DNA of 37,439 nt from contig JAAUYR010000081.1 of NCBI GenBank assembly GCA_014805025.1, forward strand, positions 1 to 37,439, in the 5' to 3' direction. The stretch comes from Clostridia bacterium (GTDB lineage: Bacteria > Bacillota > Clostridia > Christensenellales > Borkfalkiaceae). Positions within the stretch are counted from its first letter, which is position 1. Each line of letters opens with the position of its first letter. The notes under the pieces were generated by a model. It was not told where the DNA came from, did not search any database, and saw only the letters and a list, made by a program, of their open reading frames with translations. Shown in pieces: positions 7,783 through 15,972 of the stretch. The position numbers and the translations under genes were made by a program.

Positions 7783-9006
7783 TTGAGAGAAAAGAAGTAC
7801 TGCTCGTTCTGCGGCAAAACGGAGGACCTGGTTAAAAAACTCATAACGGGCAAAAACGGCGCGTGCATATGCGACGAATGTATTGAAATCTGCGGAGATA
7901 TGGTTCGCGAGGCCGAGGCGGAAACCGAAGCGCCCGTGCCTTTGAAAACTCCGGCCGAAATAAAAGACGAGCTTGATAAATATATCGTCGGCCAGCACGA
8001 GGCTAAAAAAGTGCTTTCGGTTGCGGTTTACAACCATTATAAGCGCATAAACCATCTTGCCGAAAACAAGGGAGATAGCGACGTAGAAATCGAAAAGAGC
8101 AATATTTTACTGCTCGGGCCTACGGGCTGCGGTAAAACCTTGCTTGCGCGCACGCTTGCAAAAATTTTAAACGTTCCGTTCGCATCGTCGGACGCGACCA
8201 CTCTGACCGAGGCCGGCTACGTCGGCGAGGACGTTGAAAATATACTTTTAAAGCTTATTCAGAATGCCGACTACGATATTCAGAAAGCTCAGCGCGGCAT
8301 AATTTATATCGACGAAATCGATAAAATCGCGCGCAAGAGCGAAAACGTTTCCATAACCCGTGACGTATCGGGCGAGGGCGTACAGCAGGCGCTTTTGAAA
8401 ATTATCGAAAGCACGGTTGCAAACGTTCCCCCTCAGGGCGGAAGAAAGCACCCTCAGCAGGAGTGCCTGCGGCTTGATACGACAAACATTCTGTTTATAT
8501 GCGGCGGCGCGTTCGTAGGGCTTGATAAAATAGTGCAAAAGCGCAAGGACGATACGACCCTCGGCTTCGGCGGCAACGTAAAGGAAACGGAGGAAAACGT
8601 TTACGAAATGCTTTCCGACGTAAAGCCTCAGGACTTGACCAAGTTCGGGCTTATCCCCGAGTTCGTCGGCAGAATTCCCATAGTCGTAAGCCTGCACCCC
8701 TTAAACGAGGACGCGCTTGTAAATATTTTAACGCAACCTAAAAATGCGATTATCAAGCAGTACCAGAAGCTCATTGCAATGGACGGCGTCAAGCTCACGG
8801 TTGAGGACGGCGCTGTTCGCGAAATCGCAAACACGGCTATCCGCTTAAAGACGGGTGCGAGGGGACTAAGGACTATTATTGAAAGCTTTATGACCTCGGT
8901 AATGTATAAAATCCCGTCCGAAAAGAACGTGGAAGAGATTATAGTTACCCGAGAGTGCGTAACCGACAAAGCCGAACCTAAAATTGTTTACAAGCGTACG
9001 GCTTAA
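7783..9006 (+). CDS. clpX: ATP-dependent Clp protease ATP-binding subunit ClpX
   Basis: ClpX is the AAA+ unfoldase that recognises tagged substrates, such as ssrA- or alanine-tailed chains, and threads them into ClpP. It has 407 residues. The N-terminal zinc-binding domain has Cys7, Cys10, Cys30 and Cys33 (CSFC ... CDEC). The Walker A motif GPTGCGKT is at 112-119, Walker B includes [10 protein letters not shown], and the sensor and C-terminal region carry [10 protein letters not shown]. The start codon is TTG at 7783: GAGGTG at 7772-7777 is correctly spaced, and the zinc-finger Cys would be lost with any later start. It is co-transcribed with clpP. RqcH across the divergent promoter makes the kind of tails that ClpXP degrades. 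Confidence 0.97.
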   Translation: MREKKYCSFCGKTEDLVKKLITGKNGACICDECIEICGDMVREAEAETEAPVPLKTPAEIKDELDKYIVGQHEAKKVLSVAVYNHYKRINHLAENKGDSDVEIEKSNILLLGPTGCGKTLLARTLAKILNVPFASSDATTLTEAGYVGEDVENILLKLIQNADYDIQKAQRGIIYIDEIDKIARKSENVSITRDVSGEGVQQALLKIIESTVANVPPQGGRKHPQQECLRLDTTNILFICGGAFVGLDKIVQKRKDDTTLGFGGNVKETEENVYEMLSDVKPQDLTKFGLIPEFVGRIPIVVSLHPLNEDALVNILTQPKNAIIKQYQKLIAMDGVKLTVEDGAVREIANTAIRLKTGARGLRTIIESFMTSVMYKIPSEKNVEEIIVTRECVTDKAEPKIVYKRTA

Positions 9007-9028
9007 AAATATCAAAATTTCAGAGCGT

Positions 9029-9051
9029 CTTCCCTCCGTTACGGGGGGAAG
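9029..9051 (+). other. Stable hairpin in the clpX-lon spacer
   Basis: A 10-bp stem (9029-9038 with 9042-9051, including one G-T wobble) closes a 3-base TTA loop. It is not followed by a T run, so it is not a standard terminator. It may protect the clpX transcript end, act as a processing site, or partly reduce read-through into lon. Confidence 0.55.
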
Positions 9052-9079
9052 TCGTTACATAATAATATAAGGAAAACAT

Positions 9080-11389
9080 ATGGCAAGAAACATACCTCAG
9101 CGGTTGCCCGTGGTGGCGCTCAGGGACAGAGTACTGTTCCCCGATACGACAGTCAGTTTCGACGTCGGCAGACCCGTATCGCTCAACGCGGTAAAGGCGG
9201 CGACAGGCGGCGACTCGCGATTTCTGGTACTTACCCAAAAGAACGCGGAATTAGCGGAAGTTACTCCCGAAAGCGTATATACCGTAGGCACGGTTGTCCA
9301 GGTAAAGCAAATTGCGCGCTTACCGGGCGGCAGCATACGCATAACCGTGGAGGGGCTTACCCGTGCGGCGGTGCGTTCGGTTGAAATGCAGAACGACGCG
9401 CTTTACGCGGACGTGGACGAGCTTAAAACAATTCACGGCGAAAAATCACTTGAAGAGGCGTACTTCCGTACGGCTAAGGACATCGTGCACGAAATTTGCT
9501 CGTCCGAAAGCCGTATCCCCAAGGAAGCGGCAGCTCTGCTTGAAAAATGCGGCAATCCCGACGCGTTCGTAAATATAGCTGCCGGCAGTCTTTCCATCAA
9601 GACCGAGACCAAGCAGTCCATTTTGGAGTGCGCGCGCGTTGTGGACAGGCTGAGAATGCTCGATAAAATTCTCAACGACGAGCTTGAAATTATGCGTTTG
9701 GAGCGCAAAATCAACGCAATGGTGCGCACCAGCATAGATAAGAACCAAAAGGAATATTACCTCAGGGAACAGCTTAAAGCAATTCATACCGAGCTTGGCG
9801 ACGACGGCGAAGAGCACGACGAGCTTGAAAAGAAAATAAAGGAAAAGGGCATGCCGCAGGAGGTCGAGGAAAAGGCTTTAAAAGAGCTTTCGCGTATGAC
9901 CAGAATGCAGTCGTCCTCGCCAGACTATAACGTATTAAGAATTTATATCGACTGGCTTTTGGATTTGCCTTGGAGCGAAAAAACCGAGGATACCAAGGAG
10001 CTTAAAGACGCGGTAAAGGTCTTGAACGACGACCATTACGGTCTTGAAAAAATCAAGGAAAGAATAACTGAATACCTTGCCGTATTAAAGCTTACGGGCG
10101 GACTTAACGCGCCCATTTTATGCTTTGTAGGCCCTCCGGGCGTAGGTAAAACGTCAATTGCAAGTTCAATTGCGCGCGCGCTCGGCAGAAAGTTCGTAAG
10201 AATGAGCCTCGGCGGCGTCAAGGACGAATCGGAAATTCGCGGCCACCGCAAAACCTATATAGGCGCTTTGCCCGGCAGAATTATCGCCGGCATTAAGACC
10301 GCAGGCACTACCAACCCCGTATTCCTTCTGGACGAGATAGACAAGCTTTCCTCGGATATGCGCGGCGACCCCGCAAGCGCGCTTTTGGAGGTTTTAGACC
10401 CTGCGCAGAACTCAACCTTCCGCGACAGATACCTTGAACTTCCCTACGATTTGAGCAAGGTGCTGTTCATAACGACGGCAAACGGGATTGATTCCATTCC
10501 CCGTCCGCTGCTGGACAGAATGGAGGTTATCGAGCTCGGCGGCTATACGAGCGAGGAAAAGCGCGAGATTGCAAAGCGCTATTTAGTGCCCAAAAAGCGC
10601 GAAGTAAACGGGCTTGAAGCCGGTCTTACCTTTGAGGACGCGGCTTTGGACGAAATTATAACCGGCTATACTCTGGAAGCCGGAGTGAGAAATTTAGAGC
10701 GCGAAATAGACGCAATCTGCCGCAAGGCCGCTGTAAAGCTTGCCGACGGCGATACTTCCAAGAGCTCGCGCATAACGGTAAAAAAGGTTCACGAATACCT
10801 CGGCCCTCGCCGTTTCGACAGAGATAACGCGCTTGACGGCGACGAAGTGGGCGCGGCAACGGGCCTTGCCTGGACGGCGGTCGGCGGCACTACTTTGACT
10901 ATCGAAGTTTCGGCAATGCAGGGCAAGGGCGATATACTTCTGACGGGTAAGCTCGGTGACGTTATGAAAGAGAGCGCACGCGCGGCTATAAGCTATATCC
11001 GCTCCAACAGCGAGCAGTACGGGCTTGAAAACAAGCTGTTCGAAACCACCGACATTCACATTCATGTACCCGAGGGCGCAACGCCCAAGGACGGGCCGAG
11101 CGCAGGTATAACTATGGCTTGCGCAATACTTTCCGAGCTTACTGGCAAGCCCGTAAAAAAGAGCGTTGCCATGACGGGCGAAATTACCTTGCGCGGCAAA
11201 GTGCTGCCCATAGGCGGCTTAAAGGAAAAGGCGCTTGCAGCCTACCGCGTCGGCGTAACGGACGTAATTATCCCTGCGGATAACCAAAGGGATTTGAACG
11301 ACATACCCGAAAGCGTCCGCGAAAAGCTGAACTTTATACCGGTAACGGAAGTTTCGGCAGTATTCAAGACAGCAATAATCGGAATTTAA
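9080..11389 (+). CDS. lon: ATP-dependent protease Lon (LonA type)
   Basis: Lon is a cytosolic AAA+ serine protease that degrades misfolded and selected regulatory proteins. At 769 residues it has the LonA architecture: an N-terminal substrate-recognition domain (about 1-200, starting [14 protein letters not shown]), a helical linker, and an AAA+ module with Walker A GPPGVGKT at 351-358 and Walker [13 protein letters not shown]. The C-terminal protease domain has the Ser-Lys dyad at Ser674 ([12 protein letters not shown]) and Lys715 ([10 protein letters not shown]). The ATG follows AAGGAAAA. The gene lies 73 bases after clpX with a hairpin between, and ysxC begins two bases after its stop codon, the same lon-ysxC order seen in Bacillus. 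Confidence 0.97.
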   Translation: MARNIPQRLPVVALRDRVLFPDTTVSFDVGRPVSLNAVKAATGGDSRFLVLTQKNAELAEVTPESVYTVGTVVQVKQIARLPGGSIRITVEGLTRAAVRSVEMQNDALYADVDELKTIHGEKSLEEAYFRTAKDIVHEICSSESRIPKEAAALLEKCGNPDAFVNIAAGSLSIKTETKQSILECARVVDRLRMLDKILNDELEIMRLERKINAMVRTSIDKNQKEYYLREQLKAIHTELGDDGEEHDELEKKIKEKGMPQEVEEKALKELSRMTRMQSSSPDYNVLRIYIDWLLDLPWSEKTEDTKELKDAVKVLNDDHYGLEKIKERITEYLAVLKLTGGLNAPILCFVGPPGVGKTSIASSIARALGRKFVRMSLGGVKDESEIRGHRKTYIGALPGRIIAGIKTAGTTNPVFLLDEIDKLSSDMRGDPASALLEVLDPAQNSTFRDRYLELPYDLSKVLFITTANGIDSIPRPLLDRMEVIELGGYTSEEKREIAKRYLVPKKREVNGLEAGLTFEDAALDEIITGYTLEAGVRNLEREIDAICRKAAVKLADGDTSKSSRITVKKVHEYLGPRRFDRDNALDGDEVGAATGLAWTAVGGTTLTIEVSAMQGKGDILLTGKLGDVMKESARAAISYIRSNSEQYGLENKLFETTDIHIHVPEGATPKDGPSAGITMACAILSELTGKPVKKSVAMTGEITLRGKVLPIGGLKEKALAAYRVGVTDVIIPADNQRDLNDIPESVREKLNFIPVTEVSAVFKTAIIGI

Positions 11390-11391
11390 AA

Positions 11392-11991
11392 ATGCTTAAA
11401 ATTACAAATGCCGAATTCATAACAAGCGCGGCTTCCGCATCGCAGTTTATAAAATCGGATAAGCCGATAATAGCCGTTTGCGGCAAATCGAACGTCGGCA
11501 AATCCAGCTTTATAAATATGCTTGCAAACCGCAAAAAGCTTGCAAAAGTATCCAAAGAACCGGGCAGAACGCGCCTTGTAAATTACTTCGATTTCGGGGA
11601 ATTTATACTTGCCGACTTGCCCGGCTACGGCTATGCCCGGGTATCGAGGGAGGAAAAGCTGAAATGGGCAAAGCTTTTGGACGGCTTTTTTGCCGATAAA
11701 GAAAACGCATCTCACGTTTTGGCGCTTGCGGATATCAGGCATCTTCCCACCGCGGACGACAGGCAGATGATAGAATACTTATACTACAATTTATTGCCGT
11801 TCACGGTTATTGCCACCAAGGCCGACAAAGTATCCAAGGCTCAGGCGGCCAAGGGCGTAAGGGAGATAGCCGCAACCTATAAGTGCGGCGCGGATAACGT
11901 TATTGCAACTTCCGCCGAAACCCGTCAGGGGCTTGATAAGGTGCTGGAAGTTTTGCAAAGCGTAATCGAAAGAGGAAAAGAAGATGCTTGA
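11392..11991 (+). CDS. ysxC: Ribosome biogenesis GTP-binding protein YsxC/EngB
   Basis: An essential TRAFAC-class GTPase that helps assemble the 50S ribosomal subunit. The 199 residues carry all G motifs: G1 GKSNVGKSS, a G2 Thr in GRTRLVNYF, G3 DLPGYGYA, G4 TKADK and G5 TSAETRQG. The ATG is two bases after the lon stop codon and has only a weak upstream GGA, so translation is probably coupled to lon. The end overlaps the next gene by eight bases. Position after lon is conserved in Firmicutes, which supports the call. Confidence 0.96.
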   Translation: MLKITNAEFITSAASASQFIKSDKPIIAVCGKSNVGKSSFINMLANRKKLAKVSKEPGRTRLVNYFDFGEFILADLPGYGYARVSREEKLKWAKLLDGFFADKENASHVLALADIRHLPTADDRQMIEYLYYNLLPFTVIATKADKVSKAQAAKGVREIAATYKCGADNVIATSAETRQGLDKVLEVLQSVIERGKEDA

Positions 11992-12706
11992 ATTTTTACA
12001 GTCCCCCGTAGGCGCGGCGGTGTTCGGCGTGCTTATTGCGGTAATATTAATCTTTTTAATCGAGCTTAATTACAGGTATTTTACAAAGCTTGTGCTCGAC
12101 TTTATCTTTGCGGTTCTTGCCGTAATTGTGCTTTCGCCCGTGTTTATAATATGCTCGGTCATATCCAAAAAACGTACGGGTCAAGTGCTCGAAGACAAGC
12201 TATATATGGGGGTCAAAGGCAAAATTGTCAAGCTTCATTCCTTTGCCGGAATAAACGGCGGCTTGAAAAATCTTCCGCGCATTTTCGATATACTTTCTGC
12301 AAAAGTCAGCTTTGTCGGCGTAAAGCCCATGGAGGTTGCCGACGTCGCGCTTATGGACGATAAGTATATGGAGCGCTTCAATGCCCGACCCGGCCTGATA
12401 AATCACTTGGTATTAAACGGCTTTGCCGAAATGACCTACGAGGAAACGTTTGTATCGGACGCGCGCTACGCTAAAAAGCGCGAGTTGTTCACGGATATTT
12501 TTATCGTAATTAAAAGTGCGGTTTCCGCAGTCCGCGGCGACGGCAAGTCGTATCTCGGCGAGGCGGCGGATAAAAGCTACGCACAGGCTCTGATAGAGCG
12601 CGGAACTATAACAAAAGAGGATATGGAGCGCGCAAACGAATACGCGCGCGAGGCAATAGAGGAGCAGGATAAACGTTCCGAGTTTAAAAAACAGCGGTAT
12701 AATTAA
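11984..12706 (+). CDS. Divergent bacterial sugar transferase-like membrane protein, catalytic pair missing
   Basis: Related to the bacterial sugar transferases that move a sugar phosphate onto undecaprenyl phosphate. The 240 residues begin with two hydrophobic segments (about 9-28 and 36-60), followed by a cytosolic domain with the expected order of family landmarks: a KLHSF segment, LKNLPRIFDIL (94-104), SFVGVKPM (109-116), FNARPGLINHLV, the ARYAKKRELFTDIFIV helix and a VRGDGKS end. In active enzymes the LDELPQL box supplies a catalytic Asp-Glu pair; here those positions read Lys95-Asn96. The VGPRP box is also altered to VGVKP. It may therefore be a non-catalytic relative with a binding or regulatory role. 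The C-terminal 45 residues are charged and helical. The ATG lies inside the end of ysxC. Confidence 0.8.
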   Translation: MLEFLQSPVGAAVFGVLIAVILIFLIELNYRYFTKLVLDFIFAVLAVIVLSPVFIICSVISKKRTGQVLEDKLYMGVKGKIVKLHSFAGINGGLKNLPRIFDILSAKVSFVGVKPMEVADVALMDDKYMERFNARPGLINHLVLNGFAEMTYEETFVSDARYAKKRELFTDIFIVIKSAVSAVRGDGKSYLGEAADKSYAQALIERGTITKEDMERANEYAREAIEEQDKRSEFKKQRYN

Positions 12707-12743
12707 TTCTGCGTAAAGCCATACTGTTACTAAGGAGACAGAT

Positions 12744-12983
12744 ATGGTAATAGCAAATATTATTTCTTACGTTTTAGTGCTTGTCGGCGCTCTTAACTGG
12801 GGACTTTTCGGCTTTTTCAACTTCAACCTTGTAAGCTGGATATTCCAGGGCCCCCGTACGGTAGGCTCAATAATAGTTTACAGCATAATTACGCTGGCTG
12901 CTGTCTGGCTTATCATTTCGCCGATTATCAGCGGACACGGTCTTCGCCTTAAAATGCGCGAACAGACTGCGGAAAATCAGTAA
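12744..12983 (+). CDS. DUF378 family small membrane protein
   Basis: 79 residues with two hydrophobic segments (about 3-22 and 43-63) joined by a short loop. The pattern LVLVGALNWGLFGFFNFNLVSWIF is the hallmark of DUF378 proteins, which are widespread in Firmicutes and have no known function. A good AAGGAG site lies seven bases before the ATG. It follows the sugar transferase-like gene after 37 bases with no terminator between, so it is probably the last gene of the tig-clpP-clpX-lon-ysxC transcription block, which ends at the strong hairpin just downstream. Confidence 0.9.
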   Translation: MVIANIISYVLVLVGALNWGLFGFFNFNLVSWIFQGPRTVGSIIVYSIITLAAVWLIISPIISGHGLRLKMREQTAENQ

Positions 12984-12987
12984 AAGC

Positions 12988-13034
12988 AAATTTAAGCGGC
13001 GCGAAGCTTTAAGCTCGCGCCGCTTAAATTTTTA
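12988..13034 (+). terminator. Strong intrinsic terminator after the DUF378 gene
   Basis: A 17-bp perfect stem (12988-13004 with 13015-13031) around a 10-base loop, ending in a T run (13029-13033). It separates the proteostasis block from the four-enzyme operon. Confidence 0.9.
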
Positions 13035-13052
13035 ATAAATAGCGTATAGTTA

Positions 13053-13081
13053 TTGCAATTCCCCTTATAATATGCTACAAT
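13053..13081 (+). promoter_or_regulatory. Promoter of the SGNH/hydrolase/ATP-grasp operon, likely leaderless
   Basis: TTGCAA (13053-13058), a 17-base spacer and an extended -10, TGCTACAAT (13073-13081). Only six bases separate the -10 from the ATG at 13088, so the transcript should start at or next to the start codon. A second TATAAT at 13066-13071 overlaps it but has no good -35 match. Confidence 0.65.
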
Positions 13082-13087
13082 TACAGT

Positions 13088-14236
13088 ATGTCTAAATGGG
13101 TAACCGTATGGGGCAACGCAACGTCGATAGCCGACCGCCGCCCCGAAACATACGCTAAGGATATAACGCTTCGCTACCCCGTAACCTGTGCGTTCGGCGG
13201 CAACGCAATAAGGCTTCATTTTTCCAACTTCTGCGGAACGGAAGCTATAACGCTTTCAAAGGTCTCGGTAGCTCAGGCGGTTTCCGACCGTGAAATTAAC
13301 TTGAAGGACGCGGCGCTCGTAACCTTCGGCGGAAGCGAAAGCGTAACGATTGCCGCTGGTCAGGAAATATTCTCCGACGAAATCCCCTTCCGCGTAAAGC
13401 CGCAAAGCAAAATTTCCGTAAGCGTGTATTTAAAAGATTATACGCTTATGCGCTCGGCGGTCGTAATAACGGGGCCGCTGTCAAGAGGCTTTTTCTCGGT
13501 AGGCGACTGCGTTTTCAGTTCGGTGCTTCCGCTTAAATTTACGCGCACGACTCAAACCTTTTATTTTCTGACGGGTATCGACCTGTTGACGGACGACAAC
13601 AACCGCTCGGTAATTTTATACGGCGATTCCATAACCGCGCAGAGCTGGGCGGACTACCTCGCAATAAAATGTATGTCCGACCCCTACAACAGGACGGCGG
13701 TTATCCGCAGAGCGGCGAGCGGCACGCGCGTTTTGCGCGAGTACGACTGCATTACGTACGAAAGCTACGGCCTTAAAGGCGAAAACCGTTTCACTCGCGA
13801 AATATCCACCGTAAGCGGCGCGGATACGGTAATAATTCAGCAGGGCATAAACGATATAATTCACCCTGTCGGCACGGATATAAACCCTTTCCGCCCGATG
13901 TCGGACTTACCAACCCTGGACGAGCTTGAAAACGGAATAATATATTACGTTGAAGAGGCAAAGCGTAAGGGCTTAAAGGTGCTGTTGGGCACGCTTCTGC
14001 CCATATACGGCTGGCGCACATACGCACCCTTCCGCGAGGAAATGAAAAACGGCTTCAACGCCTGGCTTAAAAGCTATAAGGGCGCGGACGGCTGTATCGA
14101 CTTTGATAAAGCTTTGCGCTCGGAAGAAAACCCCTGCGCTTTTAAAGACGGCTTCGACAGCGGCGACCATCTGCATCCTTCCGAGGAGGCATATAAGAAA
14201 ATGGCGGACGTCGCGTTCGAGTACATAAAAAACTAA
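13088..14236 (+). CDS. SGNH/GDSL hydrolase, probable carbohydrate or acyl esterase
   Basis: 382 residues with no signal peptide. An N-terminal beta-rich domain at about 1-165 precedes an SGNH hydrolase domain. That domain has the block I nucleophile Ser181 in LYGDSITAQS, block III with QQGINDI, and block V with Asp360 and His363 (GDHLHPS). The two-domain layout resembles carbohydrate acetyl-esterases and acyl hydrolases of gut bacteria. The substrate is not readable from sequence; without an export signal it would act on imported or intracellular molecules. The ATG has no Shine-Dalgarno sequence, and the promoter -10 ends six bases before it, suggesting leaderless translation. It is the first gene of a unit with two alpha/beta hydrolases and an ATP-grasp enzyme, spaced 13-23 bases apart. 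Confidence 0.9.
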   Translation: MSKWVTVWGNATSIADRRPETYAKDITLRYPVTCAFGGNAIRLHFSNFCGTEAITLSKVSVAQAVSDREINLKDAALVTFGGSESVTIAAGQEIFSDEIPFRVKPQSKISVSVYLKDYTLMRSAVVITGPLSRGFFSVGDCVFSSVLPLKFTRTTQTFYFLTGIDLLTDDNNRSVILYGDSITAQSWADYLAIKCMSDPYNRTAVIRRAASGTRVLREYDCITYESYGLKGENRFTREISTVSGADTVIIQQGINDIIHPVGTDINPFRPMSDLPTLDELENGIIYYVEEAKRKGLKVLLGTLLPIYGWRTYAPFREEMKNGFNAWLKSYKGADGCIDFDKALRSEENPCAFKDGFDSGDHLHPSEEAYKKMADVAFEYIKN

Positions 14237-14249
14237 AAAGGACAAGATT

Positions 14250-15164
14250 ATGCAAGATATTTTTTACCCTTCCAAAGACGGCAAAAACACAATTCACGCC
14301 TGCATATGGCGGCCCGAAGGCGAAATAAAAGGCTGTGTACAGATTATCCACGGCATGGCGGAGTACGCCGCAAGATATACGCCCTTTGCCGAGTTTTTGA
14401 ACTCGCACGGGTTCCTGGTTTACGCGGACGACCATCTCGGTCACGGACAGTCGGTGAAATCCGAGGAAGACTTCGGGTATATGGGCAAAAACTACGAAAC
14501 GGTTATCGCCGATATCCGCGAGCTTCAACTTACCGTGCAGAAGGAGGTAAAGGACGTACCGTTCTTTATTCTCGGTCACAGCATGGGCTCGTTCTTCTGC
14601 CGCAAGTATATCTCGCTGTACGGCAAGGACTTCAAAGCGGCGGTTATTATGGGCAGCGGCTTCAAGAGCAAGGCAACCTTAAATACCGCGCTGTTTGCGG
14701 TAAAGCTCAACGCGCTTTTCTGCGGCTGGCATCATAGGAGCAAAATTATAAAAAACCTTGCGTTCGGCTCGTACAATAAAAAGTTCAAGCCTGCGCGCAC
14801 GGCAAACGACTGGCTCTCCAAAAACCCCGAAAACGTCGACAACTACGAGGCGGACAAGCTCTGCGGCTTCGACTTTGCAAACGGCGGATATTACGTTCTA
14901 TTCTCGATAATAAAACAGGCCTGCTCCAAAAAGACTATTGAGGCAGTTCCCAAGGACTTGCCCGTATACTTCGTTGCCGGTCAGGACGACCCCGTCGGCG
15001 ATTACGGCAAGGGCGTTGAAAAGGCCGCGGCAAAATTCAAAAAGGCCGGCGTAAAGGAAGTAAGCCTTACGCTCTATCCCGACAGCCGCCACGAAATTTT
15101 AAACGACGACTGCAAAAATCAGGTATCGGAAGACGTTTTAAACTTTTATATTTCACACTTATAA
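14250..15164 (+). CDS. Alpha/beta hydrolase of the monoacylglycerol lipase (S33 / Hydrolase_4) type
   Basis: 304 residues, one cytosolic alpha/beta hydrolase domain. Visible features are the oxyanion strand and loop VQIIHGMAEYAARY, the nucleophile elbow GHSMGS with Ser111, a cap region at about 140-215, the acid Asp in AGQDDPVGD and His in DSRHEILND. The HGMAEYAARY segment is typical of monoglyceride lipase and lysophospholipase relatives. A Shine-Dalgarno AAGGAC lies before the ATG. It sits 13 bases after the SGNH hydrolase and 14 bases before the next esterase, so they are co-expressed. The likely reaction is hydrolysis of an acyl ester, but the exact substrate is unknown. Confidence 0.92.
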   Translation: MQDIFYPSKDGKNTIHACIWRPEGEIKGCVQIIHGMAEYAARYTPFAEFLNSHGFLVYADDHLGHGQSVKSEEDFGYMGKNYETVIADIRELQLTVQKEVKDVPFFILGHSMGSFFCRKYISLYGKDFKAAVIMGSGFKSKATLNTALFAVKLNALFCGWHHRSKIIKNLAFGSYNKKFKPARTANDWLSKNPENVDNYEADKLCGFDFANGGYYVLFSIIKQACSKKTIEAVPKDLPVYFVAGQDDPVGDYGKGVEKAAAKFKKAGVKEVSLTLYPDSRHEILNDDCKNQVSEDVLNFYISHL

Positions 15165-15178
15165 TCGGAGCTTTTTAA

Positions 15179-15949
15179 ATGGTTGAAAGATGGAACGTTA
15201 CTATACCCTCGCTGACGGGCGACAGACCGCGTAAAGCTTACGTGTATCTGCCCGTAGGGTACGAAGAGGAGACCGACAGGCGCTATCCCGTAATGTATAT
15301 GTACGACGGGCACAACCTGTTTTCCGACGAGGAGGCAACTTACGGCAAAAGCTGGGGGCTTGCCGATTATCTGGACTATACCGAAACCAAAGTTATAATA
15401 GCCGCGGTGGAGTGCAACACCGTAGGCCACGGCAGGCTTGAAGAGTACACCCCAGTAAGCTTTACGTTCAAGGACGGAACTTTTATAAACGCCAAGGGCA
15501 AAAAGTATATGGACTGGCTCGTCAAGGAGTTCAAGCCGTATATCGACGGGCATTACCGCACCCTGCCCGACAGGGAAAACACGGCGCTCGGCGGAAGCTC
15601 TATGGGCGGACTTATGACGCTTTACTCGCTTTTGAAGTACGGCAAGTACTTTTCAAAGGGCGCGGCGCTTTCGCCCAGCCTTTGGGTAAACGGCGGCAGC
15701 ACCGTTCAGGAGTTCTTGCAAGGCTGCACTCTGCGCAAAAATACATATATATATATGGACTACGGCAGTTGCGAATTCGACAGGCACCTGCCTCAGCGCC
15801 GAGCCTTTGCCGAAACCTGCGCCGAGCTTATAGAGCGCGGAGCTTTTGTTACCTCGCGCGTGGTTGCGGGCGGCACTCACTGCGAAGCCTCTTGGGAGAG
15901 GCAAATACCGTATTTTATGTCTGCACTCGGGTTTGACCCCGAAAAATAG
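15179..15949 (+). CDS. Putative esterase (enterochelin esterase / esterase D-like alpha/beta hydrolase)
   Basis: 256 residues. The protein starts with the beta-strand pattern of the putative-esterase family (KAYVYLPVGYEEETDRRYPVMYMYDGHN). The nucleophile Ser141 lies in GGSSMGGLM, and the C-terminal catalytic His is in GGTHCEASW, with an Asp/Glu acid in between. Members include enterochelin esterases, S-formylglutathione hydrolases and carbohydrate feruloyl or acetyl esterases; the exact activity here is not clear. No signal peptide is present. GGAG lies nine bases before the ATG. It is the third hydrolase in a row, with the ATP-grasp gene 23 bases downstream. The ester-cleaving trio suggests stepwise removal of groups from one compound class, which is inference. 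Confidence 0.9.
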   Translation: MVERWNVTIPSLTGDRPRKAYVYLPVGYEEETDRRYPVMYMYDGHNLFSDEEATYGKSWGLADYLDYTETKVIIAAVECNTVGHGRLEEYTPVSFTFKDGTFINAKGKKYMDWLVKEFKPYIDGHYRTLPDRENTALGGSSMGGLMTLYSLLKYGKYFSKGAALSPSLWVNGGSTVQEFLQGCTLRKNTYIYMDYGSCEFDRHLPQRRAFAETCAELIERGAFVTSRVVAGGTHCEASWERQIPYFMSALGFDPEK

Positions 15950-15972
15950 ATTTTTAATAAAAGAAGGTTATT

